From NCBI GenBank assembly GCA_938040325.1, contig CALHXW010000357.1:1-43799 (forward strand): 43,799 nucleotides of DNA, read 5' to 3'. The DNA comes from an uncultured bacterium. Its GTDB lineage: Bacteria > Myxococcota_A > UBA9042 > PHBI01. The position numbers and the translations under genes were made by a program. Below are positions 1 to 7,973 of the stretch, one piece after another (within the stretch, counting starts at the first letter, position 1; every line of letters begins with the position of its first letter). Under the pieces are notes generated by a model. The model made no database searches and was not told the DNA's origin. It worked only from the letters and a program-made list of their open reading frames with translations.

Positions 1-56
1 CACGCAAGCGCGTCGTGCGTCGGTCGGCCGAGCTGACCTGGGGCAAGCTGCTCTAG
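1..56 (+). CDS. Possible C-terminal tip of an upstream gene (partial)
   Basis: An open + strand frame enters from the left edge and stops at a TAG at 54-56. The visible 17 residues are basic and then hydrophobic, ending in TWGKLL. It would converge on the MATE gene that follows on the other strand. So few residues cannot identify a family. It is listed because its composition and position are those expected of a gene end, not because a product is recognised. Confidence 0.3.
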   Translation, partial: RKRVVRRSAELTWGKLL

Positions 57-218
57 ACCCAAATCAAGCGCTATTTTCGAGCGAGGCGAAGGCGATGCCT
101 TTGCCAGCGGCTTGCGCTGGACGAAGGCGTCGCTCGCCCAGCCCTGCGGGTCTCGCGCCTTGACCTCGGCGCCGTAGCGTCGTCGGAACGTTGAAGACGG
201 ACCGCCGCTGGCTCGGCG

Positions 219-1556
219 TCACAGGCGAATCTGACGCCATTGACCGCGACGCCAAAGCCAAGCGAGCAGGGCGGACTGAAGGACGCGCACGGCCAAGAAC
301 GCACCCCAGATGGCCGTGATCCCGTTGCCCATCATCGGGCCGGCGATATAGGCGGCAGGAAGCGCCACAAGCCACTGCATGCCGACCACCACGGCCATGG
401 CGGTCCGCGTGTCGCCAGCGCCGATGAGCGCGTTCTGGTACACGAGTCCGACCGCGTCCAAGAAGAGCGTTGCGCCAATGAGCCGCAGCGGCCACACGGC
501 AAGGGCAAGGGTCTCTGGGTCGGTGAGAAAGATGCTGAGAATGGCCTCAGGCACGATGAGCGCCGGCAAGCCGATGAGTCCGATGACCACGGTGGCCAGC
601 CGGGCGACGTCCCGCCCCCACTGCTCCGCGTCATCGGGCTCGTTGCGACCGAGCGCCTGACCGACGAGGGTCGTGGCCGCGAGGCCAAACGCAATACCCG
701 GCAGGATTCCGACCAGCGTGAGTCGGACCAGCGGGGACGCGGCCGCAGCGGCCTTGGTCCCGACCAGCTCCACGATCTTGAGAAACATCGTCATGCCAGC
801 GGCAAACATGATCTGCTGGACGCACGTGGGCAGCGACACGCGCATGATGCCGTTGAGCGTCTCGCGCGACGGGAACGCGCGTAAGAACCCGCCTCGGGTG
901 GCGTGCTTCAACCCCAGGACGATGTAGAACCCGAGGCCGAAGTAGGTGGCGATGGTGGTGCCCAGCGCCGCGCCGTCAGCCCCGAGTGGCTCGACCCCGA
1001 GGTGTCCGAAGATGAGGACATAGTTGAGCACGACGTTGACGAGGTGCATGGCGAGCAGGGTCCGAAGGTAGAGCTTGGAGAGATCGACGCCGTTCCAGTA
1101 GCCCCGAAACGAGAAGTTCATCCCGACCGCCGGGACCGCGAACATGCTGATCTGGAAGTAGCTCGTGCCTAGCTCCACCGCGATGGGGTCGCTCAGCAGT
1201 GCTGAAAAGATCGTGGGAGCGAGCACATAGAAGAGGATGGCGATCGGCACCCCAAGGACGCACGACCAGACCAAGCCGCCGTTGAGGGCGATCGCTGTCT
1301 CCGTGTCCCGCCCCTCCCCCTTGCGCCGTGCAGCAATCGCCTGCACGCCAGCCGAGAGCCCGGTGATGAACGCCGTCGCCATGAACAGCACCATGCCGCT
1401 GAACACGACCGCCGCCAGTGACTGGTTTGGATAGAGGTCGACGTGCCCGACCATCGCCGTGTCGACGAGATTGAGCAGGTTTTGCGAAACCATCGCGCCA
1501 ATGATCGGCAGCGCGAGCCCAAGGATGCGTTTGCGGCGAACTTGCGTCGTGAACAC
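219..1556 (-). CDS. MATE family efflux transporter
   Basis: This is a multidrug and toxin extrusion (MATE/NorM/DinF) family inner-membrane exporter, which expels organic cations or metabolites using a sodium or proton gradient. The product is hydrophobic throughout, with about twelve predicted spans. It opens with the family pattern ILGLALPIIGAMVSQNLLNLVD followed by TAMVGHV, and the second half repeats the fold. I chose the GTG at 1556 because it follows an AAGAGG box and gives the usual short N-terminus (MFTTQVRRKR). An in-frame TTG at 1634 would add 26 cysteine-rich residues unlike this family. The gene is divergent from the iron ABC operon. Its substrate cannot be told from sequence; siderophore export is only a thought prompted by the neighbours. 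Confidence 0.9.
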   Translation of the reverse strand: MFTTQVRRKRILGLALPIIGAMVSQNLLNLVDTAMVGHVDLYPNQSLAAVVFSGMVLFMATAFITGLSAGVQAIAARRKGEGRDTETAIALNGGLVWSCVLGVPIAILFYVLAPTIFSALLSDPIAVELGTSYFQISMFAVPAVGMNFSFRGYWNGVDLSKLYLRTLLAMHLVNVVLNYVLIFGHLGVEPLGADGAALGTTIATYFGLGFYIVLGLKHATRGGFLRAFPSRETLNGIMRVSLPTCVQQIMFAAGMTMFLKIVELVGTKAAAAASPLVRLTLVGILPGIAFGLAATTLVGQALGRNEPDDAEQWGRDVARLATVVIGLIGLPALIVPEAILSIFLTDPETLALAVWPLRLIGATLFLDAVGLVYQNALIGAGDTRTAMAVVVGMQWLVALPAAYIAGPMMGNGITAIWGAFLAVRVLQSALLAWLWRRGQWRQIRL

Positions 1557-1673
1557 TGGCGTCGAGAGCCTCTTGCAGCGGCCCGCTGCGCACGCGCACC
1601 ACGCCAAAACGGTTGTCACTTCTTTCGCAGCCAACTATCACGAGGGCGCGTCCGCTAAACGAAGGCTGTGACT

Positions 1674-2729
1674 ATGCGCTTACACCTCCTTGTTTGTACA
1701 TTTCTTAGCGTGGCTGTCGGCACGACGATGGGCTGCAACAAGAACGCCGAGCCAGCCGAAGGCGGGGCCACTGTGACTGCCGCAGCGGAGGACAACGGAC
1801 CGATCACGGTCTATTGCGGCCGCTCCAAGAGCCTCGTTAAAGGCATCTTCGATGACTTTACCAAGGCGACCGGCATCGAGGTGAAGGCACGATGGGGCAA
1901 GACGACCGCCACAGCCAACACGCTCCTTGAAGAGGGCGCCAACTCCCCGGCAGATCTCTTCTTCGCACAAGACGCCGGGGCCCTCGGTGCCCTCGCCGCG
2001 AAGGGGCTCCTCAAGAAGCTACCCGCGTCCGTGCTCGACAAGGTCGACGCCGGTTTCCGCGACCCCGCTGGCCAGTGGGTCGGAATCAGCGGCCGAGCGC
2101 GTGTGGTGACGTACAACACCGACAAGCTCAAGCCCGCCGACCTCCCCGATAGCCTCGAGGGGTTCACCGCCAAGAAGTGGAAAGGCCGAATTGGCTGGCC
2201 GCCGACAAACGCCAGCTTTCAGAGCTTCATCACGGGCATGCGCGTCGCGAAGAGCGATGCATACACGGAGTTTTGGCTCAAGGGCATCCTCGACAACGAG
2301 CCGCGCGTGTATCCCAAGAACACACCTGCTGTTCAGGGCGTTGCCAAAGGCGAAGTCGACGTCGCGTTCGTCAATCACTACTACCTCCACCGCCTCAAGA
2401 AGGAAGCCGGTGACAAGCCCTTCCCGGCCGCCAACTACCACCCACGCGGTGGCGGTCCGGGCGCGATGGTCAACGTCGCGGGTGCAGGCATCCTCAAGAC
2501 GTCCAAGCACAGCGCGGCCGCGGAGAAGCTGCTGACCTACCTGCTGTCGAAGCCTGCCCAAGAGCGCTTTGCGACCGACAACTTCGAGTACCCGCTGGCC
2601 GAGGGCATCGCGCCCCCCGAGGGCTTGCCGGCCCTGAAGACGCTCAAGCTGCCGAAGCTCGAGCTGGGCAAGCTGAGCGACCTCGAGTCGACGCTAAAGC
2701 TGCTGCGCAAGGCGACTGTGTTGAAGTGA
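1674..2729 (+). CDS. fbpA: Ferric-iron ABC transporter substrate-binding lipoprotein (FbpA/FutA-like)
   Basis: This is a periplasmic ferric-iron binding protein that delivers Fe(III) to the downstream permease. The N-terminus is a lipoprotein signal with Cys at about residue 21 (motif TTMGC), so it is probably membrane-anchored. The mature protein starts with the class pattern ITVYCGRSKSLVKGIFDDF and contains FVNHYYLHRL, whose adjacent tyrosines at about 236-237 match the iron-ligand Tyr pair of FbpA/FutA proteins. The ATG at 1674 lies 8 nt after an AAGG box; a GTG at 1668 in the same frame is too close to that box. It is first in the order binding protein, permease, ATPase. No Fur-like site was seen in front of it. 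Confidence 0.9.
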   Translation: MRLHLLVCTFLSVAVGTTMGCNKNAEPAEGGATVTAAAEDNGPITVYCGRSKSLVKGIFDDFTKATGIEVKARWGKTTATANTLLEEGANSPADLFFAQDAGALGALAAKGLLKKLPASVLDKVDAGFRDPAGQWVGISGRARVVTYNTDKLKPADLPDSLEGFTAKKWKGRIGWPPTNASFQSFITGMRVAKSDAYTEFWLKGILDNEPRVYPKNTPAVQGVAKGEVDVAFVNHYYLHRLKKEAGDKPFPAANYHPRGGGPGAMVNVAGAGILKTSKHSAAAEKLLTYLLSKPAQERFATDNFEYPLAEGIAPPEGLPALKTLKLPKLELGKLSDLESTLKLLRKATVLK

Positions 2730-2810
2730 GGCAATCGGGCTCGGCGGCGCTCCTGACGCCGGACAGCAGCTGCGCTTGCCCGAACGCCTCCGCGGAGCTC
2801 GCGGGAGCTC

Positions 2811-4403
2811 GTGCTCACTGCCAGCTCGCGGCCAATGGGCGCTAGCCGCCGCCCGTCTGGAGGGTTCGCGTTAGCGGGCGCTGCATGGCTGCCTGCGCTG
2901 TTGGTCCTGCTTGTTCCCGCCTGGCTCCTGCTCCGTGCGACTGGCGGGGACGGAACCGGCCTCACCCGCGTGACGGCACCAGCAACCCTCACGCTCTTGG
3001 TCGAGACGGTCTTGCTGGCGGCCAGCGTGGTTGTCATCTCAGCCGTGATCGCCTGCTCCACGGCGCTACTCGTGGCACGCACCGATCTGCCTGGCCGCAG
3101 GATCTGGTCGATCCTGTTGGCGCTGCCGCTCGCCGTGCCCAGCTACATGGGCGCGTTCGCCGCGATCGCCGCGTTCGGCCCGAACGGCCTCCTGGCAGAG
3201 CGCTTTGGCGCAGAACTGCCCGAGGCGTACGGCCCCGTTGGTGCGGCACTTGTCCTCGCACTCCTCGCCTACCCTTACCTCTTTCTGCCGCTGCGTGCGG
3301 CTTTGCTGGGGGTCGACCCAAAGCTCGAAGAGTCGGCCCGTACCCTCGGCCTCACGCCGATTCAGACCCTCCGCCGCGTCACCCTTCCCCTCGTTCGCCC
3401 AGCGCTGATCGGCGGCGCCTTGATGGTCGCGCTCTATGTGCTCAGCGACTTTGGCGCCGTTGCCCTGCTCCAGGTCGATACGTTCACCAGCGTCATCTAC
3501 ACCCAACACGATGCCTTCGACCGGTCGGGCGCCGCCGCGCTCGCGTTGGTCCTGGTGGCTGTCACGGGATGCGTGCTCCTGCTCGAGGGCCGAGCCCGCC
3601 GCACCTGGCGCGGTCGCCTCACGGCCACGCGCAGCACGGCCGTCAGCAGCGACCGTCTCATTCGGCTCGGGCGCTGGCGCTGGCTGGCAACCGCGTGGTG
3701 CAGCCTTGTCGTGCTGGCTGCCGTCGGCGTCCCGCTCATGGTCACTGCGGTTTGGGCATCGAGCAGCGGCGCGACCTGCACCCACTGTGAGCCGCTGGGC
3801 ACGCTCGCGCTCAACAGCGTCACGGTCGCAGGACTCACCGCCGTGGTGTGCATGGTGCTCGCCCTCTTTGTCGTTCGGTACGCCACGTTCGGACGCCACC
3901 GCCGCCGCGACCTGCCGCGCCGCCTGCTCTACTCGGGGTTCGCGCTGCCTGGCATCGTGGTCGCGCTGGCGATGGTCTTTATGGCCAGCTCGTGGGTCCC
4001 AGTGCTCTACCAGACCTTGCCCCTGCTGGTTGTCGCCTGCACGCTGCGCTTTCTCCCTCAAGCCACCGATGGCCTCGCCCCGGCAATGGCGCAGGTTCGA
4101 CCCTCGCTCGAAGAGGCGAGTCGTACGCTGGGCCACGGGCGGTTGGCGACCTTTCGTCGCGTGACGATGCCTTTGATTCGCCGCGGCTGGATTGCTGGCG
4201 GCGTGCTGGTGTTCCTGACCACCATCAAGGAGCTACCTGCGACGCTGGTGCTGCGCCCGACGGGCTTTGAAACGCTTGCAACCGAGCTCTGGGACCTCAG
4301 CAACGAGGCCTTCTTGGGTGCCGCCGCCGAGCGTTGCATCCTCATTGTCTGCCTTGGCGTGTTACCCATGCTCGTGCTCCTTGCCCGGGAGGTAGAGCGG
4401 TGA
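2811..4403 (+). CDS. fbpB: Iron ABC transporter permease, two-domain (FbpB-like)
   Basis: This is a fused inner-membrane permease with two binding-protein-dependent transport domains, the usual form in Fbp/Sfu-type Fe(III) importers. The 530-residue product is strongly hydrophobic and has two cytoplasmic EAA loops that dock on the ATPase, EESARTLGLTPIQTLRRV at about 173-190 and EEASRTLGHGRLATFRRV at about 434-451. The predicted start is a GTG close behind a GGGAG box; an ATG at 2835 is possible but has no clear ribosome site. It lies 81 nt after the binding protein gene, and its stop overlaps the start of the ATPase gene, so the three genes form one operon. Confidence 0.9.
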   Translation: MLTASSRPMGASRRPSGGFALAGAAWLPALLVLLVPAWLLLRATGGDGTGLTRVTAPATLTLLVETVLLAASVVVISAVIACSTALLVARTDLPGRRIWSILLALPLAVPSYMGAFAAIAAFGPNGLLAERFGAELPEAYGPVGAALVLALLAYPYLFLPLRAALLGVDPKLEESARTLGLTPIQTLRRVTLPLVRPALIGGALMVALYVLSDFGAVALLQVDTFTSVIYTQHDAFDRSGAAALALVLVAVTGCVLLLEGRARRTWRGRLTATRSTAVSSDRLIRLGRWRWLATAWCSLVVLAAVGVPLMVTAVWASSSGATCTHCEPLGTLALNSVTVAGLTAVVCMVLALFVVRYATFGRHRRRDLPRRLLYSGFALPGIVVALAMVFMASSWVPVLYQTLPLLVVACTLRFLPQATDGLAPAMAQVRPSLEEASRTLGHGRLATFRRVTMPLIRRGWIAGGVLVFLTTIKELPATLVLRPTGFETLATELWDLSNEAFLGAAAERCILIVCLGVLPMLVLLAREVER

Positions 4404-5458
4404 CCCTACGTCGCACCGAAGCGCACGCATCAAACGCAAACGAGACCGAAGCACTCCACATCGCGGCCGTCGACAAAGCGTTTGCCAGGCTGGGAGTGCT
4501 CTTTGACGTCCATCTTCAGGTCTCCCGCGGGGAGCGCGTGGCGCTCTTGGGCCCGTCGGGCTGCGGCAAGACCACGTTGTTACGAATCATCGCCGGGCTT
4601 GAGCATGCCGACGCAGGTGTCGTGCGTATTGATGGCCGGATTGTGGCGGGACCTGATGTTTGGGTGCCACCCGAGCAACGCGGCGTCGGGCTGGTCTTTC
4701 AGGACTACGCACTCTTTCCGCACCTCAACGCCGCGACCAACGTCGGGTTTGGTCTCAGCAAGCCTGCACCAACACGGGTCGCAGAGCTCCTCGCCCTCGT
4801 GGGCCTGTCGGACAAGGCTGAGCAGTTTCCCCACGAGCTCTCCGGCGGCCAACAACAGCGCCTGGCGCTCGCCCGTGCCCTCGCGCCTAGCCCGAGCCTG
4901 CTCCTCCTCGACGAGCCCTTCTCAAACCTCGACGTGAAGCTGCGGCATGCGCTTCGAACTCAGGTTGCAGACGTCGTCACGGCCCTACAGACCACCACGG
5001 TCCTCGTGACCCACGACCAGCAAGAGGCCTTTCTCTTTGCCGACCGAGTCGCGGTGGTGCTCAAAGGACGGGTCTGCCAGTTCGCTCCTCCCCGCGAGCT
5101 CTACACTCAACCCGCATCACTCGAGGTCGCGCGCTTCGTTGGGGAGGCGAATGTCTTGAGCGGCGACGCCGACGGGCAGCGATGCGAGACGGCTCTCGGC
5201 ACACTCACGGGTCGTGGCGACTCTGGGCGCGTGCAGGTGGTCGTGCGTCCTGAGCAACTACGCATCGTCGACGGCGCGAGCCCGAACGCCACGCTCGCGC
5301 GCGTTCAGTTCGCGGGCACCCAGTCGCGGCTGCTCGTACGGGTCGACGGCATCGAGCAGCAGCTCGCAATGACCCAACCAGCCACCGCAAGCGCGACGTC
5401 GGGCGCGCGTGTGTGCATCGAAGTCAGCGACACCGTCAGCTGGTTTCCGCACCCGTAG
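4400..5458 (+). CDS. fbpC: Iron ABC transporter ATP-binding protein (FbpC-like)
   Basis: This is the ATPase that powers the Fe(III) importer. All nucleotide-binding motifs are present: Walker A GPSGCGKT (51-58), Q-loop Gln101, signature LSGGQQQR (147-154), Walker B LLLLDE (167-172) and the switch His in VTHDQ (about 205). A C-terminal regulatory part of roughly 110 residues resembles the TOBE-type extension of this class. The start is the GTG at 4400, in a GTGA overlap with the permease stop and after a strong GGGAGGT box; a longer frame from 4334 would run through the permease gene. It is the last gene of the operon and converges on the TonB gene. Confidence 0.92.
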   Translation: MTLRRTEAHASNANETEALHIAAVDKAFARLGVLFDVHLQVSRGERVALLGPSGCGKTTLLRIIAGLEHADAGVVRIDGRIVAGPDVWVPPEQRGVGLVFQDYALFPHLNAATNVGFGLSKPAPTRVAELLALVGLSDKAEQFPHELSGGQQQRLALARALAPSPSLLLLDEPFSNLDVKLRHALRTQVADVVTALQTTTVLVTHDQQEAFLFADRVAVVLKGRVCQFAPPRELYTQPASLEVARFVGEANVLSGDADGQRCETALGTLTGRGDSGRVQVVVRPEQLRIVDGASPNATLARVQFAGTQSRLLVRVDGIEQQLAMTQPATASATSGARVCIEVSDTVSWFPHP

Positions 5459-5566
5459 TCGGCGACGCCTGCGCCCGACAGACCGGAGCAGCCACAACGG
5501 CGTCAGAAGATCGTCACAGCGACGTGCGCATTGACACGCGCTTCGTGGGCGAGCCTGGCAGCCGCC

Positions 5567-6559
5567 TTAAGTGAAGCGGATGGGCACCGAGAGCGTTCGT
5601 CCCTTCAAGACCAACCCACTCGGGGTCGGAGGAAGCTTACGCAGCTGCTTGACGGTCTTGATTGCGACCGCATCCAGGCGACCGTCGCCCGAGCTCTTCT
5701 TGACCCACGCATCGATGATGTTGAGCGCATCGTCGATCTTAAACGCTACAACCACCCTGCCGGTGGATGCACGGCGACGGAGCGACTTCGGCATGCGGCG
5801 CTTGGCCGACTTCCGCAGCTTCGCGCCCACGCCACGCAGGTACCCGCCCAAGAGCGCGCCGTTGTCGACGCCCGTCTTGGCGCCCTTTCGTGCCGGCCGG
5901 ACCGTGTTCGCCGCGGCCACCTTGACGGGCGTCGCGGGCTTCGTTGCGACACCAGCCGGCGTGGCCTCGACGCTCTTTCCAAAGTCCACGCCCTCAGCAG
6001 CAGCGAGCGACTTTGACGGAGCCCGTGTTGCTGCGCTCGGCCCTGCTGGCGCTTGCGCGTCGGCAACGACCGCCACCGGCTTGACGCGTCGAGCCTTGCG
6101 CTTGGTGGGTCGGACCCGCTTACGACGCGCGACCGTCTTAGGCGGCGCGACGCGTGGCGGCGCCTTGACCGTTTCTACAACGTCCGGCTTCGGCGGCTTG
6201 TCGGCCTTAGGCGGCTTGACGATCTCCACTTGTGGCGGCAGCTCGACCTTGGCCACGACGGGCGGCGGCGCCGGCTTCGGCTCCACTTTGGGTTCGGCCG
6301 GTACCGGCTCAGCGTCCCGCGCTTTAGCAACCTGCACGCTGACCTTGAAGACCTCAGCACGCTCGACCTCGCCGACCGGGGGGGCTGTAGGCCGCTGATC
6401 ACGCGTGTCTGCGTAGACCTCTGGGATGACGACCAAGAAGAGCGCGAGGTGCACAATCGCAGACAGCCCCACGATCCACATGAGGGGGTCAGGCTCTGCC
6501 GAGTGTTGGCTGTTGAGGCGCTTGAGGTCGCGTCTCGCTTCGCGGTTGCTGAGCGTCAA
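5567..6559 (-). CDS. TonB family energy transducer
   Basis: This is a TonB-type protein that couples the inner-membrane proton gradient to outer-membrane receptors, probably for iron chelates given the context. A short basic N-terminus precedes one membrane anchor (MWIVGLSAIVHLALFLVVI). A long Pro/Lys/Val-rich periplasmic stretch (repeated PPK and EPK units) follows, then a C-terminal TonB domain with GRVVVAFKIDD, a KSSGDGRLDAVAI helix and the end LSVPIRFT. I chose the TTG at 6559 because the predicted promoter places the transcript start near 6628. The GTG at 6628 that would give 353 residues would therefore sit at the transcript start. An AGGAA lies about 10 nt before the TTG. No ExbB or ExbD gene is in the window. 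Confidence 0.85.
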   Translation of the reverse strand: MTLSNREARRDLKRLNSQHSAEPDPLMWIVGLSAIVHLALFLVVIPEVYADTRDQRPTAPPVGEVERAEVFKVSVQVAKARDAEPVPAEPKVEPKPAPPPVVAKVELPPQVEIVKPPKADKPPKPDVVETVKAPPRVAPPKTVARRKRVRPTKRKARRVKPVAVVADAQAPAGPSAATRAPSKSLAAAEGVDFGKSVEATPAGVATKPATPVKVAAANTVRPARKGAKTGVDNGALLGGYLRGVGAKLRKSAKRRMPKSLRRRASTGRVVVAFKIDDALNIIDAWVKKSSGDGRLDAVAIKTVKQLRKLPPTPSGLVLKGRTLSVPIRFT

Positions 6560-6634
6560 GGTCGAGTGGTTCCTAGTGTCCGGCGGCTGGTGCTGCTCGG
6601 TGCATCCAGCCAGGCAGCGTTGCTGCACCCGTTA

Positions 6635-6663
6635 TCCATAATGAGAATCACTCTCATTATCAA
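6635..6663 (-). promoter_or_regulatory. Predicted sigma-70 promoter with a Fur-like operator in its spacer
   Basis: On the - strand a -35 TTGATA (6663-6658) and a -10 TATGGA (6640-6635) are 17 nt apart. The spacer lies inside a perfect palindrome, ATAATGAGA and TCTCATTAT around a 5-nt centre (6638-6660). This closely resembles the Fur box, with the 7-1-7 core TGAGAAT-C-ACTCTCA. Iron-loaded Fur bound here would block RNA polymerase, so the TonB gene should be derepressed when iron is scarce. The rest of 6560-6885 shows no gene. Confidence 0.8.
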
Positions 6664-6885
6664 TCGATATCACTCGCCGCGTTCACATTGCGTGCGCATC
6701 CGATGCACCGACGAATCAAATCAGCGGCGCTAGCTGCTGCCCCCGGGACGTCGACCGGCTTGAGACGTCTGGGATCGTCTTCACTCGCTCGTGTCGTGCA
6801 CGTCGTGCAGCTCGGACGTCTGCCCGATCGTCACGCGTGCCGACGCACCGTCCGAGACCGGGCTGCGCGAGCCGCCGACGCGTGC

Positions 6886-7437
6886 TCATGCCTCGCGTGG
6901 CTTCTCAATGCAGCTGCGGAGCTTCTCCATGCTCTGACGCAAGAGCTTGCCGATGTACTGCTTGCTTCCGCCGACCAGCTCGCCGATCCGCTGGTTGGTC
7001 AGCTCACCGCTAAAGCGCAGCTTTAGGACCTGCTGGGCCTTGGGGGTCAGGTGCGCCATGCACTCGCCGAGCTTCGGCATCAGCATTGCCTGGTTGGCCG
7101 CGGACTCGTGGGCGGCCGTCGAAGCGCCCTGGAACCCATCTTCATGGAGCTCGTCGTGGCGATCTCGTTTGCCCCGTCGTCGCAGCGAGCGGCGTGTCGC
7201 CATCAAGCGCAAGTAGCTGCGAACGGCCCGCTGGTGGTTGACGCTGTCGACGTACTTGAAGAGGAAGTCCTGGATGACGTCGGTTGCGACATCTGCAGCA
7301 TCCGCGCCGGGCCCCAAGATGCGCGCGCACGCGGCGTTGACGCGGCCCCAATGGGACGCCCAGAACGCCTTTTGGGCGACCGGATCGTGCGCCTTGAGCG
7401 CCGCGAGGTCGATGGGCTCATCCTGTGGGGTCGACAT
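6886..7437 (-). CDS. ECF-type RNA polymerase sigma factor
   Basis: This is a two-domain sigma-70 family factor of extracytoplasmic-function size (183 residues). Region 2 spans about 20-90 and includes DVATDVIQDFLFKYV, matching the conserved core-binding helix; region 4 spans about 125-175 and has LTPKAQQVLKLRF followed by a helix-turn-helix, GELVGGSKQYIGKLLRQSM. The ATG at 7437 has no obvious ribosome-binding site. No anti-sigma gene lies next to it, which is unusual for this class. It points toward the TonB gene, but a 326-nt gap with its own promoter separates them. A poor ECF-like promoter match upstream hints at autoregulation. Confidence 0.87.
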   Translation of the reverse strand: MSTPQDEPIDLAALKAHDPVAQKAFWASHWGRVNAACARILGPGADAADVATDVIQDFLFKYVDSVNHQRAVRSYLRLMATRRSLRRRGKRDRHDELHEDGFQGASTAAHESAANQAMLMPKLGECMAHLTPKAQQVLKLRFSGELTNQRIGELVGGSKQYIGKLLRQSMEKLRSCIEKPREA

Positions 7438-7973
7438 GGCGAAGACGATAGGCGAGACGGTGGCATGCGTCCACGTTACCCCTCAACTAACCCCGTGGGC
7501 AGCGCCCGAACCGACACCGTCAGACCGAAGCGGCGCTCACCCCTCAGCGCTCAGACCGAGCGCCTCGGTCAAAGAGACGACGTTGCCCGAGCCATCAGCG
7601 TCAGCATTGCAAAATTCCAGCCCGTCTGCGCCGACGATGCTTGAGCGTGCACAGTCCGCCCGTTACCCTCCGCGCGCTCAACCAATTGGAGACCGCCCGA
7701 TGAGGACATCCCGCCAGACGTGGCGTCACCAGACCGCAGAGCACCGAAGAGTCGGTTGCCGTCTGGAGCGGCGAGGGAATCGGGTTGGTGCTCAACGAGC
7801 GACGACCGAGCCTCTCGGGATAGGCGACAGACGAAGCGACGCGAAGCACCCGCCCAGTTCGCTGTGGAGCCAGGTGGTAAGCCGGCTGGTCGGTGCTCGA
7901 GCAGCCCTCGGGGAAATGCGGATGCTGGGACGAAGCCAGGTGTACCGCTGGGGCAGCGACCGAAGGGCCGGTC
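7438..7973. other. Intergenic region with no recognised gene
   Basis: This 536-nt stretch separates the divergent sigma factor and mfd genes and should carry both promoters. Frames open on both strands have arginine-rich, frame-shadow compositions and no ribosome sites, so I call no gene. Near 7456-7479 (- strand) a GTAAC and a CGTC are 15 nt apart, a poor match to ECF promoters. A string near 7932-7954 superficially resembles a cobalamin-riboswitch box but lacks the rest of the fold. Confidence 0.5.

Noticed and set aside
5567..6628. Longer TonB product starting at the GTG at 6628
   Set aside because: The predicted promoter puts the transcript start at about 6628, leaving no room for a ribosome site; the TTG at 6559 fits better.
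7932..7954. String resembling the B12 box of a cobalamin riboswitch just before mfd
   Set aside because: The conserved core stems and the long-range pairing elements are not present, and mfd is not a cobalamin-related gene.
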